Positions 48,533-57,444 of a DNA stretch of 64,000 nt are shown in pieces (the first letter of the stretch is position 1; the number at the start of each line of letters is the position of its first letter). The notes beneath the pieces are model-generated. The model was given only the letters and a program-made list of their open reading frames with translations. It had not been told where the DNA came from and did no database searches. A program made the position numbers and the translations under genes. The stretch is from the NCBI GenBank assembly GCA_964251675.1, contig CAXUKS010000003.1:99266-163265 (forward strand), given 5' to 3'. The stretch comes from JANXMY01 sp964251675 (GTDB lineage: Bacteria > Armatimonadota > Armatimonadia > Armatimonadales > Capsulimonadaceae).

Positions 48533-48637
48533 GACCGCGTGAACTCCTATAAAAAACTCTTCTGTATTTGCCACAAAAAGTGTGGAACAATTGGCCCGAT
48601 AGATTTAACAGGGGCCGCTTGCCAAGAGGAATGCCAG

Positions 48638-48666
48638 ATTATAGCATATCGGGCGGCCTTTGACAA
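48638..48666 (-). promoter_or_regulatory. Promoter for efp
   Basis: On the minus strand TTGTCA (48661–48666), 17 bp, TATAAT (48638–48643). It gives a leader of about 100 nt before ATG 48532. The divergent subtilase gene starts 44 bp from the -35 box. Confidence 0.75.
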
Positions 48667-48709
48667 TCAGCGCCTCTCGTTACCAGACTGTTTCCAGGAG
48701 ATTTGACCC

Positions 48710-50551
48710 ATGCCGCTTCGCCCGAGACCCCTGCTGCTGCTCACCCTCGGTGCGCTTCTTTCGGGATTGACCACAACGACCCGAGCCACCCAGGCCAAAA
48801 GTGCAAGCCCTCCCACAGCCAGTGTGATTGTGCAGTGGAAGGCTCTGCCGACTGCCGCCCAGCGGCGGCAGGTGCAGGCGCTTGGCCTGAAAGCAGACCG
48901 GCCCCTGCCGCTGATCCATGCCGATGCTCTGCGGCTGCCCCTGGCCGCTGTCAAGCGCCTGCGGGCGCTGCCGTTCGTGCGGCACGTCTCCCCGGACGTC
49001 GCTTGCCGCAAAAGCGATGAATACACCGTCGGAGCCAGCGGCGCAGATGTCGCCTTCGCGGGCGCGGGACTGTCCGGCGCGGGCGTCGCCGTCGCCGTGC
49101 TGGACTCCGGCATTCAGGCTGAGCGGGCCGACCTCGCAGGCCGGACACTTGCCAGCGTCAGCGTTATAGGCGGTGACAGCGGCCAGACAGACAGCGCCGC
49201 TGATGAGTGCGGGCACGGCACGCACGTCGCGGGCATCATCGCGGGCAGCGGCGCGGCGTCCAGCGGCCCGCGCTTTTTCCGCACGTTTTACGGCATTGCG
49301 CGGGGCGCAAACCTCGTCAATGTGCGCGTTCTGGATGCCAGCGGGCAGGGGTCGGTCAGCGATGTCATTGCGGGCCTCGGCTGGACCGTCGCCCACAAAG
49401 ACGAGTACGGCATCCGGGTGATCAATCTGTCCCTGGGTCACCCGGTCGGCGAAAGCTACACCACCGACCCGCTGTGCCAGGCCGTTGAAGCCGCCTACCG
49501 GGCGGGGCTGGTGGTCGTCTGCGCGGCGGGCAACGGGGGACGCCGGTGGAGCACCCCGCGCATGCTGCTCGGCATTGTGGTCGGCTCCAATGAAGGCTAC
49601 GGCACGGTTTACGGCAGCATTCAGTCGCCCGCCAATGATCCGTATGTGATCACCGTCGGCGCGATGAAGTCGGTGGACGGACTGCGGCAGCATGACCAGA
49701 TCGCCACCTATTCCAGTCGCGGCCCGTCCCGCCTGGATTTTGTGATGAAGCCCGATATCGTGGCCCCCGGCAACCGCATTATTTCCGTGAATGCGGTCGG
49801 CAGCTTGCTGGAAACCACTGTCGGTGCGGTGGACGGCGTCTCTCTTTCCGAGTACAGCACGCTTTCCACCCCGCCTGCCGACCGCTACCTGCGTCTGTCG
49901 GGAACGTCCATGGCCGCCCCCGTCGTCGCCGGAGCCGCCGCCCTGCTGCTGCAAGCCGACCCAACGCTCACCCCCGACACCCTCAAAGCCCGCCTGATGA
50001 TTGCCGCCGACAAGACCGGCTACGGTCCGTCCAGGCAGGGCAATACCAACCCGCTCTTCTACGGCGCGGGCTATCTGAACATCCCCGCCGCGCTGACCTG
50101 CCCCTATACGGCCACAGCCCCCGCCCTCAGCCCGACCGTCTCCTGCGATCCCGCCACCGGCCAGATCACGGTGGCAGACAGCCCGCTGCTGACAAGCGGC
50201 CAGGGCGTCTGGGGTACGGGCCTGCTGGACCTTGCCAGCGTCTGGGGCACGCAGATAGTCTGGGGCGACAACATTCTCAGCGCCAGCCAGATTATCTGGG
50301 GAGACAGCATCCACAGTTCTGTCTGGAACCGACAGATTGTCTGGGGCGACAGCACCGGCGCTGGCCTGGACCAGGCGTCGACGGACCTGAGCGCCACGGC
50401 CCTGCTGGGCGACCCGGACCAGATCACGCCCGGCCCGCTCTCATTTCTGATGCCGCCGCCCGCCCTCAGCCCGCCCGCCGCTCCTTCGGCTCCTGATATG
50501 GCTTTGCCTGCTTTGTCTGCAAAAAGAAAGAACACCCCATGGATGCCTTGA
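48710..50551 (+). CDS. Subtilisin-like serine protease with WGD repeats
   Basis: A secreted S8 protease of 613 residues: signal peptide (1–~27), an I9-like prodomain (~35–95), catalytic triad Asp132 (VLDSGIQ), His169 (HGTHVAG) and Ser400 (GTSMAAP), and oxyanion Asn275. The C-terminal region (about 504–555) has repeats built on VWG(T/D): VWGTQIVWGD, QIIWGD, QIVWGDS. Such WGD repeats are seen in subtilases of Acidobacteria-like and Armatimonadota-like genomes. Its end overlaps the next gene by 13 bp, so a secreted protease and a membrane phosphatase are coupled. Confidence 0.9.
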   Translation: MPLRPRPLLLLTLGALLSGLTTTTRATQAKSASPPTASVIVQWKALPTAAQRRQVQALGLKADRPLPLIHADALRLPLAAVKRLRALPFVRHVSPDVACRKSDEYTVGASGADVAFAGAGLSGAGVAVAVLDSGIQAERADLAGRTLASVSVIGGDSGQTDSAADECGHGTHVAGIIAGSGAASSGPRFFRTFYGIARGANLVNVRVLDASGQGSVSDVIAGLGWTVAHKDEYGIRVINLSLGHPVGESYTTDPLCQAVEAAYRAGLVVVCAAGNGGRRWSTPRMLLGIVVGSNEGYGTVYGSIQSPANDPYVITVGAMKSVDGLRQHDQIATYSSRGPSRLDFVMKPDIVAPGNRIISVNAVGSLLETTVGAVDGVSLSEYSTLSTPPADRYLRLSGTSMAAPVVAGAAALLLQADPTLTPDTLKARLMIAADKTGYGPSRQGNTNPLFYGAGYLNIPAALTCPYTATAPALSPTVSCDPATGQITVADSPLLTSGQGVWGTGLLDLASVWGTQIVWGDNILSASQIIWGDSIHSSVWNRQIVWGDSTGAGLDQASTDLSATALLGDPDQITPGPLSFLMPPPALSPPAAPSAPDMALPALSAKRKNTPWMP

Positions 50552-52194
50552 ATCGACGCGCCCAAGCCTTTCTTCTGTTCATCTGCCTGAGCGGGGTTGC
50601 CGCCGCGCTGGCATCGTCTCGCCTGCCGATCAGCGACGGCTGGGAGCTGGGTGCGTTTCTGCTGCTGAGTCTGGTGGTTGGACGAACCAAAGTGCGGCTG
50701 ACCCCGGCCCGGACTTCGCAGCAGACGACCGACGCCGTCGGCTCGCTGTCGCTGTCATTTGTTCTGATATTCGTCACCCTCCTGCGCCTCGGGCCGGGAG
50801 CCGCGATGCTGGTCGGGTTCTTCAGCACTCTGTCTTCGTGCCTGTATCCCCGGCGGCAGACCCTGCATCGGATCGCCTTCAATGTGGGGCTGAATGCCGT
50901 GGGAACCTACACGGCGGGCCGCGTCTTTACCGGCCTGCACGGCGGCCTGCACGGGGCAGAGGTGCAGGGGATGGGCCTGCTGATACTGTTTGGCGCCGTC
51001 ATGGCTTCGTGCCTGTCATTTTTCCTGATCAATTCGCTGGCGGTAGCCACGGTGATTGGCCTGACCACAGGCCGGGCCGTGCTGCCTCTCTGGCGCGAAT
51101 CCTTTTTATGCACCGCGCCGTCGTACTTTGCCGCAGGCAGTGCCGGAACCCTGGCGGGCCTGCTGTTTGGGCCGCAGTTTGGCGCGGTGGCACTGTTTGT
51201 GGGGCCGGTCGCGGCGCTGACTTATGTGGTGTATGCGCTGTCGCGCCGCCGCTCGGATGAAAACCAGCAGCGCATTGATGAGCTTCAGGCCCAGGAAGAG
51301 CAGCTTGCCAGTGCCCTGCAGCATGAGCATTTGATCGCTGAGACGCTGCAGCGGTCGCTGCTGTCTGCCCCGGAAGCCCGGACGTTTGCCGGGCTGGACG
51401 TGCATACCGAGTACGAGGCGGCCTGGGCGGAGGCACTGATTGGCGGCGACTTTTACGACACCCTGCCCCTGCCCGGCGGGCGGGTGGCGCTGGTGGTCGG
51501 GGATGTGGCGGGCAAGGGGCTTTCGGCGGCCACGCACACCGCCGAGGTCAAGTATGCCCTGCGGGCGATCCTGTACGACAGCCCGGACCCCGGCGCGGCG
51601 CTGTCCCGGCTGAACGACTATTTGATCCAGAGCCGTCCGTCCCGGCCCGGCGGCGAGGCGCTCCTGGTGGCCGTCGCGCTGGCCGTGGTGGATGCGCGAA
51701 CCGGCGAGGCGCTGGTCAGCCTGGCCGGGGCGGAGCCGCCGCTGCTGCTGCGGGCGGGCGGCGAGGCGGAGGAGCTGACAACGGGGGGGATGCTGCTCGG
51801 CGTGGCACCGGGGGAAGGCTATGAGATGCGCCGCCTTCAGCTTGCCTGCGGCGACAGCCTGCTGATGGTGACCGACGGCCTGACGGAAGCGCGGCGCGGC
51901 GCGGAGTTTTTCGGCCACGACGGCCTGCGGGACGCCGCCCGGCGCGTGCTGATGCCTTCGGGAGGCAGCACCGCTCCCGTGCTGCCCGCCGGTCAGGCCA
52001 TTATCGCCGAGGCCCGGCAGTTCACAGGCGGCCTGCTGCATGACGACGTCTGCCTGCTGCTGGTGCGCCGCGCCCCCGCGCCGCTCCACGCGCTGCCCGT
52101 GCCGCTGGTGTATTCCACGGGTGCGCTAACTCTGGCTGAGGCTGGTCTGACCGAAGCGTGCAGCGCCGTCCGCTCCGTATGCGGGGTATCCTAG
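50539..52194 (+). CDS. Membrane PP2C (SpoIIE-type) phosphatase
   Basis: A 551-residue protein. The N-terminal ~225 residues form about six to seven membrane helices. A coiled linker follows (QQRIDELQAQEEQLASAL), with the HLIAETLQRSLL motif. Then comes a PP2C domain with ALIGGDFYDTL, VVGDVAGKGLSAATHTAE, VTDGLTEARRGAEFF and LHDDVCLLLV. It is a sensor-phosphatase like the one at 6181–7461 but with a membrane input domain. It overlaps the protease gene by 13 bp, so the protease could modify or release its ligand; this is inference. Confidence 0.92.
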   Translation: MDALNRRAQAFLLFICLSGVAAALASSRLPISDGWELGAFLLLSLVVGRTKVRLTPARTSQQTTDAVGSLSLSFVLIFVTLLRLGPGAAMLVGFFSTLSSCLYPRRQTLHRIAFNVGLNAVGTYTAGRVFTGLHGGLHGAEVQGMGLLILFGAVMASCLSFFLINSLAVATVIGLTTGRAVLPLWRESFLCTAPSYFAAGSAGTLAGLLFGPQFGAVALFVGPVAALTYVVYALSRRRSDENQQRIDELQAQEEQLASALQHEHLIAETLQRSLLSAPEARTFAGLDVHTEYEAAWAEALIGGDFYDTLPLPGGRVALVVGDVAGKGLSAATHTAEVKYALRAILYDSPDPGAALSRLNDYLIQSRPSRPGGEALLVAVALAVVDARTGEALVSLAGAEPPLLLRAGGEAEELTTGGMLLGVAPGEGYEMRRLQLACGDSLLMVTDGLTEARRGAEFFGHDGLRDAARRVLMPSGGSTAPVLPAGQAIIAEARQFTGGLLHDDVCLLLVRRAPAPLHALPVPLVYSTGALTLAEAGLTEACSAVRSVCGVS

Positions 52195-52721
52195 CTCTGC
52201 CCGCCATCGCTGCGGAACCGCTGCCGCGCCCCGTCGTCAAGCCGCTCATAATGCCCGCCGGTGTAGCCCTGGACGACCCGGTTCCAGAAGGCCACAGCAG
52301 GCAGGTTCCCGGCAAGCTGCTCGACTTCCCAGCGGCCCCGGAATTGGTCAAACACGGCCCGCGCCGCCGCCTCCCCCACCCCCCGGCGGCGATGTTTGTG
52401 GGCGACAAAAAAGTCCAGCACCTCAAAGTCTGTGTCCGGCGGCAGAAACTGCGGGCCGGGGTTGACGATCACAAAGCCAGCGACTTTGCCGTCGGCATAA
52501 ATCAAGAACCGGCGGCAGTCCCCGCGTATCCACCAGTTGTAGGCCGCGCACTCGTCATGCGTGCGCGGCATGGGAACGCCGAACGCCGTCCACACCGGCA
52601 GACCCCATTCGTTCAGCGCCAGCAGATCATCCCATTGACTCAGCTCGGAAAAGTAGACGGTGAACAAATTCCGCACTGTTTGCGCGGTTTCTTCGGTTTC
52701 TTCGGCGAGAGTCACTTGCAT
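52191..52721 (-). CDS. GNAT family N-acetyltransferase
   Basis: A 176-residue acetyl-CoA-dependent acetyltransferase. Motif A is FFVAHKHRRRGVGEAAARAVFD (about 103–125), followed by NLPAVAFWNRVVQGY. The substrate cannot be told. It converges with the phosphatase gene with a 4-bp overlap. Its promoter region is 52722–52800, near a candidate small RNA. Confidence 0.88.
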   Translation of the reverse strand: MQVTLAEETEETAQTVRNLFTVYFSELSQWDDLLALNEWGLPVWTAFGVPMPRTHDECAAYNWWIRGDCRRFLIYADGKVAGFVIVNPGPQFLPPDTDFEVLDFFVAHKHRRRGVGEAAARAVFDQFRGRWEVEQLAGNLPAVAFWNRVVQGYTGGHYERLDDGARQRFRSDGGQS

Positions 52722-52878
52722 AGACGACCTTTAATACTTTTATTTTAAGACAAACGCGGCACACGTTTTAAGCGCCTGGCATCAGCCGCAGGCCGCCCAA
52801 AAGCTTTCTTCTTCTACTGCTTGCGCCCCCGCCCCGCGCAGAGCTATAAAAAAGGCACCGACGGCTGAGAGGAGAGGC

Positions 52879-52907
52879 TTGACAAAGAGCAGTCCCCGTG
52901 ATATACT
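52879..52907 (+). promoter_or_regulatory. Consensus-like promoter of a candidate small RNA
   Basis: TTGACA (52879–52884), exactly 17 bp, TATACT (52902–52907). No coding gene follows on the plus strand for more than 1 kb. Confidence 0.75.
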
Positions 52908-52913
52908 GTCTTT

Positions 52914-52975
52914 ATCGTTGCCGAAAACCCGGCAAAGACATCCGCGAGAGCCAGTCGGCTCCCGCGTTTTTTGTT
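52914..52975 (+). ncRNA. Candidate two-hairpin small RNA
   Basis: The predicted transcript begins around 52914. Hairpin 1 is TTGCCG (52918–52923), loop AAAACC, CGGCAA (52930–52935). Hairpin 2 is a 10-bp stem with one mismatch (52943–52952 with 52957–52966), directly followed by TTTTTTGTTTTT, so a rho-independent terminator. Total length is about 60 nt. It contains no good start codon with a ribosome site. It resembles an orphan sRNA, or a very short terminated leader whose gene is lost. Confidence 0.6.
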
Positions 52976-52988
52976 TTTAAAGTCTGCC

Positions 52989-53849
52989 CTATATCCCCAG
53001 TCCTGTCAGCATCGCCCGCACCTGCGCCCCGTATCCGCCGCCGAACATATTCAGATGGTTCAGCAGGTGGTACAAATTGTAAATCGGCAGCCGCTCCTGC
53101 CAGCCGGAAGCCAGCGGATGGGCGGCGGTGTAGGCATCATAGAACGTTTCGGGGAAGCCGCCGAACAGCACAGTCAGCCCGATCTCCGCTTCCGCCCAGC
53201 CCCAGTGCGCGGCAGGGTCAATCAGCGCGGGCTGCCCCTGTGCGCCGCAAATCACATTGCCGCGCCACAGGTCCCCGTGCAGCAGCGCGGGCGGCTGCGG
53301 GGGGACACGCTCCGGCAGAGACTCGCACAATCGTTCTACGCGGGTGAGGTCGGCAGAAGTCAGACGCCCGGCGTCAAACGCCAGCCGCCCCTGAAAGCGC
53401 AGGCGATGCTCGGCAAAGAACTCGTGCCCGCTCTGTGTCCACGGGTTCGGCTGCGGAGTCGCGCCGATGAAATTGTCGCGGGCGAAACCGAACAGTGGCG
53501 ACGGAGTCCGGTGCAGTGCGGCCAGTCTGCGCCCCGTCTGAGGCCAGAAATCGGCGGCAGGCGGAGCCGGATGCAGGTCTTCCAGCAGCAGAAGCGCGGG
53601 GGCCGAAAGCAGCACTTCCGGAACACGCGGCCCGCCGGGAACGCGCAGAACGGCCAGCCCTTCGGCCTCGCAGGCAAAGAAGTCTGAGGGCACGGCGGGG
53701 TTGGTTTTCAGCACCGCCGAGCGGCCCGAAGGCAGCGTCAATCGCCGCACCATGCTGATGTCGCCGCCGGACAGCGGCTCGGCCCGCGTGACTTCGCCCC
53801 ACCCCTGCTCACGGAGCCAGTCGATAACAGTGTTTGGCAGTTCTTTCAT
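52989..53849 (-). CDS. Fructosamine-3-kinase family protein
   Basis: A 286-residue sugar/ketosamine kinase of the APH-like fold. ATP-site parts are LSGGDISMVRRLTLPSGRSAVLK; the catalytic loop is LLHGDLWRGNVICGAQGQ and the metal Asp is in ALIDPAAHWGWAEAEIGL. Such kinases repair glycated proteins by phosphorylating fructosamines. ATG 53849 overlaps the zinc-ribbon gene by 4 bp. The stop lies about 14 bp from the sRNA terminator region. Confidence 0.9.
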   Translation of the reverse strand: MKELPNTVIDWLREQGWGEVTRAEPLSGGDISMVRRLTLPSGRSAVLKTNPAVPSDFFACEAEGLAVLRVPGGPRVPEVLLSAPALLLLEDLHPAPPAADFWPQTGRRLAALHRTPSPLFGFARDNFIGATPQPNPWTQSGHEFFAEHRLRFQGRLAFDAGRLTSADLTRVERLCESLPERVPPQPPALLHGDLWRGNVICGAQGQPALIDPAAHWGWAEAEIGLTVLFGGFPETFYDAYTAAHPLASGWQERLPIYNLYHLLNHLNMFGGGYGAQVRAMLTGLGI

Positions 53850-54214
53850 CGGAAGCGAAAAAACGACAAAATCAGGTACCACAGCACCAGATACCACACG
53901 CGCCGCCCGCCGCTGAGGTTTTCTACGCTTCCCACTGCGCTGTGCAGGACGCCAGCGGGGCGCAGGGCGATTTTAGTTTTGGCACACGCCCGGCAGCGCG
54001 TCCCCGCCGGGGTGTGGACCATACATTTCGGGCAGATCGGCGCTTCGCACCGCCCGCAGCGCAGGCGCGTCACGGTTTTGGTGTGCCTGGTGCAGAACCA
54101 CGCCCCGTCGCCCGCTTTTACGGCTAACTCTGCCGCCGAGGTCAGGGCCGCGCCGCATTCACCGCAGAACTTTTTGCCGTCCGGGTTCGCCGCCCGGCAC
54201 TGAGAACAGACCAT
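53846..54214 (-). CDS. Double zinc-ribbon / B-box-like protein
   Basis: A 122-residue protein. Zinc sites: CSQCRAANPDGKKFCGECG in the first 25 residues, and a second, B-box-like cluster (CTRHTKTVTRLRCGRCEAPICPKC, then CRAC). A hydrophobic C-terminal helix (VWYLVLWYLILSFF) may anchor it in the membrane. It starts a two-gene unit with the fructosamine kinase gene (ATGA overlap). Function unknown; zinc ribbons of this type often join protein complexes. Confidence 0.8.
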   Translation of the reverse strand: MVCSQCRAANPDGKKFCGECGAALTSAAELAVKAGDGAWFCTRHTKTVTRLRCGRCEAPICPKCMVHTPAGTRCRACAKTKIALRPAGVLHSAVGSVENLSGGRRVWYLVLWYLILSFFRFR

Positions 54215-54239
54215 CCGTTTTCCTCCTTAATTCAGTGTA

Positions 54240-55187
54240 GTGGAAGGGACTTCCGCCATCGCTCTGCGTCCACAGCAAGTGATCCTCTTTGGTCTCTGCG
54301 CCGCCCTGCCACTTGGCCTCGGCTGGCTCTGGCTGAGACCGCGCCCTGCGTCGCCCCCCGCACCGTTTCCTGCTCCCGACGTCAAGCGGTTGGACGGCGT
54401 CACCGTGGTCTTGGACCCCGGCCACGGCGGGCAGGACCCCGGCACCACGGCGGGGCTGCTCTCGGAGGCCGCGCTGACCTACCGCCTGGCAACTGAGCTG
54501 GCCGCACGGCTGCGAGCTGAGGGCGCACAGGTGGTGTACACGGTCAAAAGCCGCCAGCTTTCCCCGACGCTTCTGAAAACGCAGGATTCCCCAATCCGGC
54601 CCGTCGATGCCACGCTGGCTCTGACCGGCGCGGCCCTGCGCCTGCGCCACTCCCCCGCCCCGCTGTGGGACCGGGCGGCGCTTGCCAAGCAGGTCTGGAC
54701 CCGGCAGGCCGCCCGCGACCCGCACGCGGCCCGCGACGTGTTTTTCCTGTCCCTGCATTTTGACCAGTACCGCACCGAAGGCGTCTTCGGCAGCCTTGTG
54801 TGCGTGGATCGCCGTGCCGACTCCATTCCCCGGCTCGCCACGGCCTTGATCCGGGAGCTTGGGCAGGGAGCCGTCCGCCCGGATGACTTTAACGGCCAGA
54901 CGGGGCTGTCCGGGCGTCGCCTCGCCGTGCTGAACCCGGCCCGGAACCCGATCCCCGAAAAGGTGCTGCTGGAAGTGGCGACCCTCTCGAACCCCGGCGA
55001 TGCCCGCCTCGCTGCCGACCCCCTCTGGCGCGACGATATTGCCCGCCGCATCACGGCAGCGATTGAAAGTGTTCACGCGGAAACCTCACCCCCGCCCTCT
55101 CCTTTAGCAAGCAGAGGGAGCCGGAAACGGCATTGCTGCATAAATAAACCGCCTGATGCCGTGCGATTTAGAGTGCCGGGGGTGTAG
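54240..55187 (+). CDS. N-acetylmuramoyl-L-alanine amidase (Amidase_3)
   Basis: A cell-wall amidase of 315 residues with an N-terminal membrane anchor or signal (VILFGLCAALPLGLGWLWL). The zinc site starts VVLDPGHGGQDPGTTAG; the second His is in FLSLHFDQY; the catalytic Glu is in KVLLEVATLSN. The natural end is probably about residue 278; the last ~37 residues (TSPPPSPLAS...FRVPGV) are translated from a family C fragment and a family B repeat, which supplies the stop codon. The start is GTG 54240. Confidence 0.85.
   Translation: MEGTSAIALRPQQVILFGLCAALPLGLGWLWLRPRPASPPAPFPAPDVKRLDGVTVVLDPGHGGQDPGTTAGLLSEAALTYRLATELAARLRAEGAQVVYTVKSRQLSPTLLKTQDSPIRPVDATLALTGAALRLRHSPAPLWDRAALAKQVWTRQAARDPHAARDVFFLSLHFDQYRTEGVFGSLVCVDRRADSIPRLATALIRELGQGAVRPDDFNGQTGLSGRRLAVLNPARNPIPEKVLLEVATLSNPGDARLAADPLWRDDIARRITAAIESVHAETSPPPSPLASRGSRKRHCCINKPPDAVRFRVPGV
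55079..55125. repeat. Family C fragment inside the amidase 3' end
   Basis: GAAACCTCACCCCCGCCCTC followed by TCC...GAGGGAGCCGG matches the reverse complement of the right part of the family C copy at 2508. It is read in frame by the amidase gene. Confidence 0.65.
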
Positions 55188-55305
55188 AAACCCCCGGCAG
55201 GGAAGCACCCTTCGGGTGAAGAGCAAGAGTCATGCCTGCGGGGGCTTATCTTGTGTCTTTGTCCGAAGGACACCTCTTTGCCGGGGGTTTCTACCCCCCC
55301 GGCAT
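55173..55305. repeat. Family B palindromic repeat at the amidase stop codon
   Basis: Outer arms AGTGCCGGGGGTGTAGAAAC and CCGGGGGTTTCTACCCCCCC; inner blocks GGGAAGCACCCTTCGGGTG and GTCCGAAGGACACCTCTTTG match the 10240 copy exactly or nearly so. TAG in the left arm is the amidase stop. Confidence 0.85.
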
Positions 55306-55314
55306 CTGGCGGCA

Positions 55315-56475
55315 TTAGGGGGTGATCTTCACCCAACCATCCGCCGCCGCCGAGCGCAGGCAGGCGTCCACCACGCGCTGAGTCGCCAGACCGTCGGCGA
55401 AGCTTGCACCGCCATTGACACCGCCCGCCGCGCCGCCTTCGTCGACAGCCCGGACAAACTCATACAGGCAGTGAACGTGAAACTGCGGCCAGCCAATCGC
55501 GTTCTTGGTCGCGGCGAACGCATATGGCTTCGGGTAGCGGGTGGCGCACTCGATCTGCTGAAAGCCGCGCTCGCCGCCCAGCGCCGCTTCCGGGCGGGTG
55601 GCGTCGTAGGCGCGGAGCCAGTTCGGGTCCATGAGGCTGAACGACAGCGCCCCCCGGCTGCCGTGGATTTCTATTCGGAGGTCGTCCTGCGTCCCCGTAG
55701 CAAGACGGCTTGCCTCCAAGAGGCCCACCGCCCCGGAGGCCATCCGGGCCTGCACGGTGGCGATGTCGTCTACGTCTACCGGGCCGAGTTGGCCGCTTTT
55801 GTCGGGGCGCTCCGGGATGAACGTATCTAATGTCGCCCGCACTTCGGCGAACTCGCCGAGGAGCCAGCGCACGAGGTCAAAGACATGGGCCCCCAAATCC
55901 ATCACCGCCCCGCCGCCGCTGCGGGCGAACAACAGCCGCCAGCTCAGGGGACGCGATTTATCCACATAGCCTGCATGCAGGTAGGCCGCCCGGAACTGGT
56001 ACACGTCGCCCAGAAAGCCCGCGTCTACCAGCTCTTTCGCCCGCATCAGCGCCGGGACGCAGCGGTAGTTAAAGGTCATCCGGTGGACTTTGTCTGATTT
56101 GGCGGCCAGTGCGGCAATCTCCTCGGCCTCGGCCAGCGTGCGTGTCAACGGCTTGTCGCAGTAGATATGCTTCCCGGCGGCGATGGCGTCTTTGAGGAGT
56201 GCGTGGTGAACATCATTTGGCGTGCAGCAGTGGATGATCTGAATGTCGTCACGGCTTAAAAGCTCCTGGTAGTCCGTCACTGCGTATTCAAACCCGGCCT
56301 GTTCTTTCGCTTTCAGGCCGCTCGCTTTGGTGGCCGTGCAGATGCCCACAAGCCGGGTGCGGGCGGGCAGCGGGTCGTAAAACAGCGGCAGGGTCCGGTG
56401 CGCGTAGGTATGCACTTTACCGATGGCCCCATAGCCGACGATGCCGATGCCGTATTCGTTCACGGATTCACTCAA
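55315..56475 (-). CDS. Gfo/Idh/MocA family oxidoreductase
   Basis: A 386-residue NAD(P)-dependent oxidoreductase. The Rossmann start is GIGIVGYGAIGKVHTYAHRTL, with EKP-like HIYCDKPLTRTLAEAEEI, VHRMTFNYRCVPAL and AVMDLGAHVFDLVRWLLGE in the substrate domain. Typical substrates are sugars or inositols. It overlaps the downstream half of the isomerase gene by 4 bp, so the two are a unit acting on one sugar or polyol pathway. It ends near a family B repeat. Confidence 0.9.
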   Translation of the reverse strand: MSESVNEYGIGIVGYGAIGKVHTYAHRTLPLFYDPLPARTRLVGICTATKASGLKAKEQAGFEYAVTDYQELLSRDDIQIIHCCTPNDVHHALLKDAIAAGKHIYCDKPLTRTLAEAEEIAALAAKSDKVHRMTFNYRCVPALMRAKELVDAGFLGDVYQFRAAYLHAGYVDKSRPLSWRLLFARSGGGAVMDLGAHVFDLVRWLLGEFAEVRATLDTFIPERPDKSGQLGPVDVDDIATVQARMASGAVGLLEASRLATGTQDDLRIEIHGSRGALSFSLMDPNWLRAYDATRPEAALGGERGFQQIECATRYPKPYAFAATKNAIGWPQFHVHCLYEFVRAVDEGGAAGGVNGGASFADGLATQRVVDACLRSAAADGWVKITP

Positions 56476-57329
56476 TGCAGGCCCGCTTTCTGCCAGATGT
56501 CGTCCATCGCCGCGCCGACCGTCTTCAGGCGGTCCGCGTCGGAGGGCAGCTCGCTCAAGTTGACGAACGGCTCCGGCGTCACCGGCCCGTCGTAGCCGAT
56601 GGCCTGGAGCGACTGCAAAAAGCCCGCAATATCAATCACGCCCGTTGCGCCGGGCAGATCGCGGGCGCCGTCAAGCTGTTCATCAACCGGCACGCCCGCC
56701 GGGGCGTCATTGACATGGACATAGACCACCTGGGCCGGGGTCAGGGCGTTCAAATCGGCCCGCGTGGCATGCGACGTGTACCAGTGGTAGGCGTCCAGTA
56801 GCAGACCGACGTTCGGGCCGATTTTACGTCCCATGTCCAGCATCTCACCCATCGTGTGGATAAACGGGTGTGTCTGCGTGTCCCGCAGGGTCTTCGGCCC
56901 GATAAACTCCAGGCCCAGCGACACGCCTTCGTCGGCGAGTATTCGCGCTATCGGTGTGAATCGCGTCACATGAAAGTCCCGGTTTTCATCATAAGGCCGC
57001 GTGTCCGAGCAGGGCATGATCCACGTCATCGTCCGCGTCGCCCCGATTGCCGCCGCCGCACGGGCCAGCCGGGGCAGCTCAATCAGCCCCGCCGACCATG
57101 CCGCTTCGTCGCCGCGCCAGTCGGTCGGCAGACCCCACCCGGCAGGCAAAATTCCTGCCGCTGCAAACGCATCCGTCACCGACGCCGCCCCATCCTGCTC
57201 TATCCGGTCCGCGATTTCGCCGACATTGATTTCTACGCCGCCAAAGCCGCCCGTCTTTGCCGCCGCCAGCGCGTCTTCCAGCGTGGAAGCCTGCACGCCA
57301 ATCGCGCCGGGGCTGAGTCCTTTGAACAT
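56472..57329 (-). CDS. Sugar phosphate isomerase/epimerase (TIM barrel)
   Basis: A 285-residue TIM barrel of the xylose isomerase-like family. Parts include FGGVEINVGEIADRI, TMTWIMPCSDTRPYDENRDFH, SLGLEFIGPKTLRDTQ, NVGLLLDAYHWYTSH and VYVHVNDAP. The metal ligands Glu (LGLEF), Asp (LLLDAYH) and His (HVND) are placed as in the family. It differs from the one at 5307–6152. ATG 57329 is chosen by family start. It is upstream in a two-gene unit with the oxidoreductase and divergent from the secreted protein gene. Confidence 0.9.
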   Translation of the reverse strand: MFKGLSPGAIGVQASTLEDALAAAKTGGFGGVEINVGEIADRIEQDGAASVTDAFAAAGILPAGWGLPTDWRGDEAAWSAGLIELPRLARAAAAIGATRTMTWIMPCSDTRPYDENRDFHVTRFTPIARILADEGVSLGLEFIGPKTLRDTQTHPFIHTMGEMLDMGRKIGPNVGLLLDAYHWYTSHATRADLNALTPAQVVYVHVNDAPAGVPVDEQLDGARDLPGATGVIDIAGFLQSLQAIGYDGPVTPEPFVNLSELPSDADRLKTVGAAMDDIWQKAGLH

Positions 57330-57444
57330 CACTCTGTCCTCCGCCCTGCTGTTCGCCGCCACTGCCATTGTTCCCTGCTTTTGGAACAAACGGCTTTGTG
57401 ACGGCGTCTGCTACGCATTACACACGAAACACGAGGGACACCCT

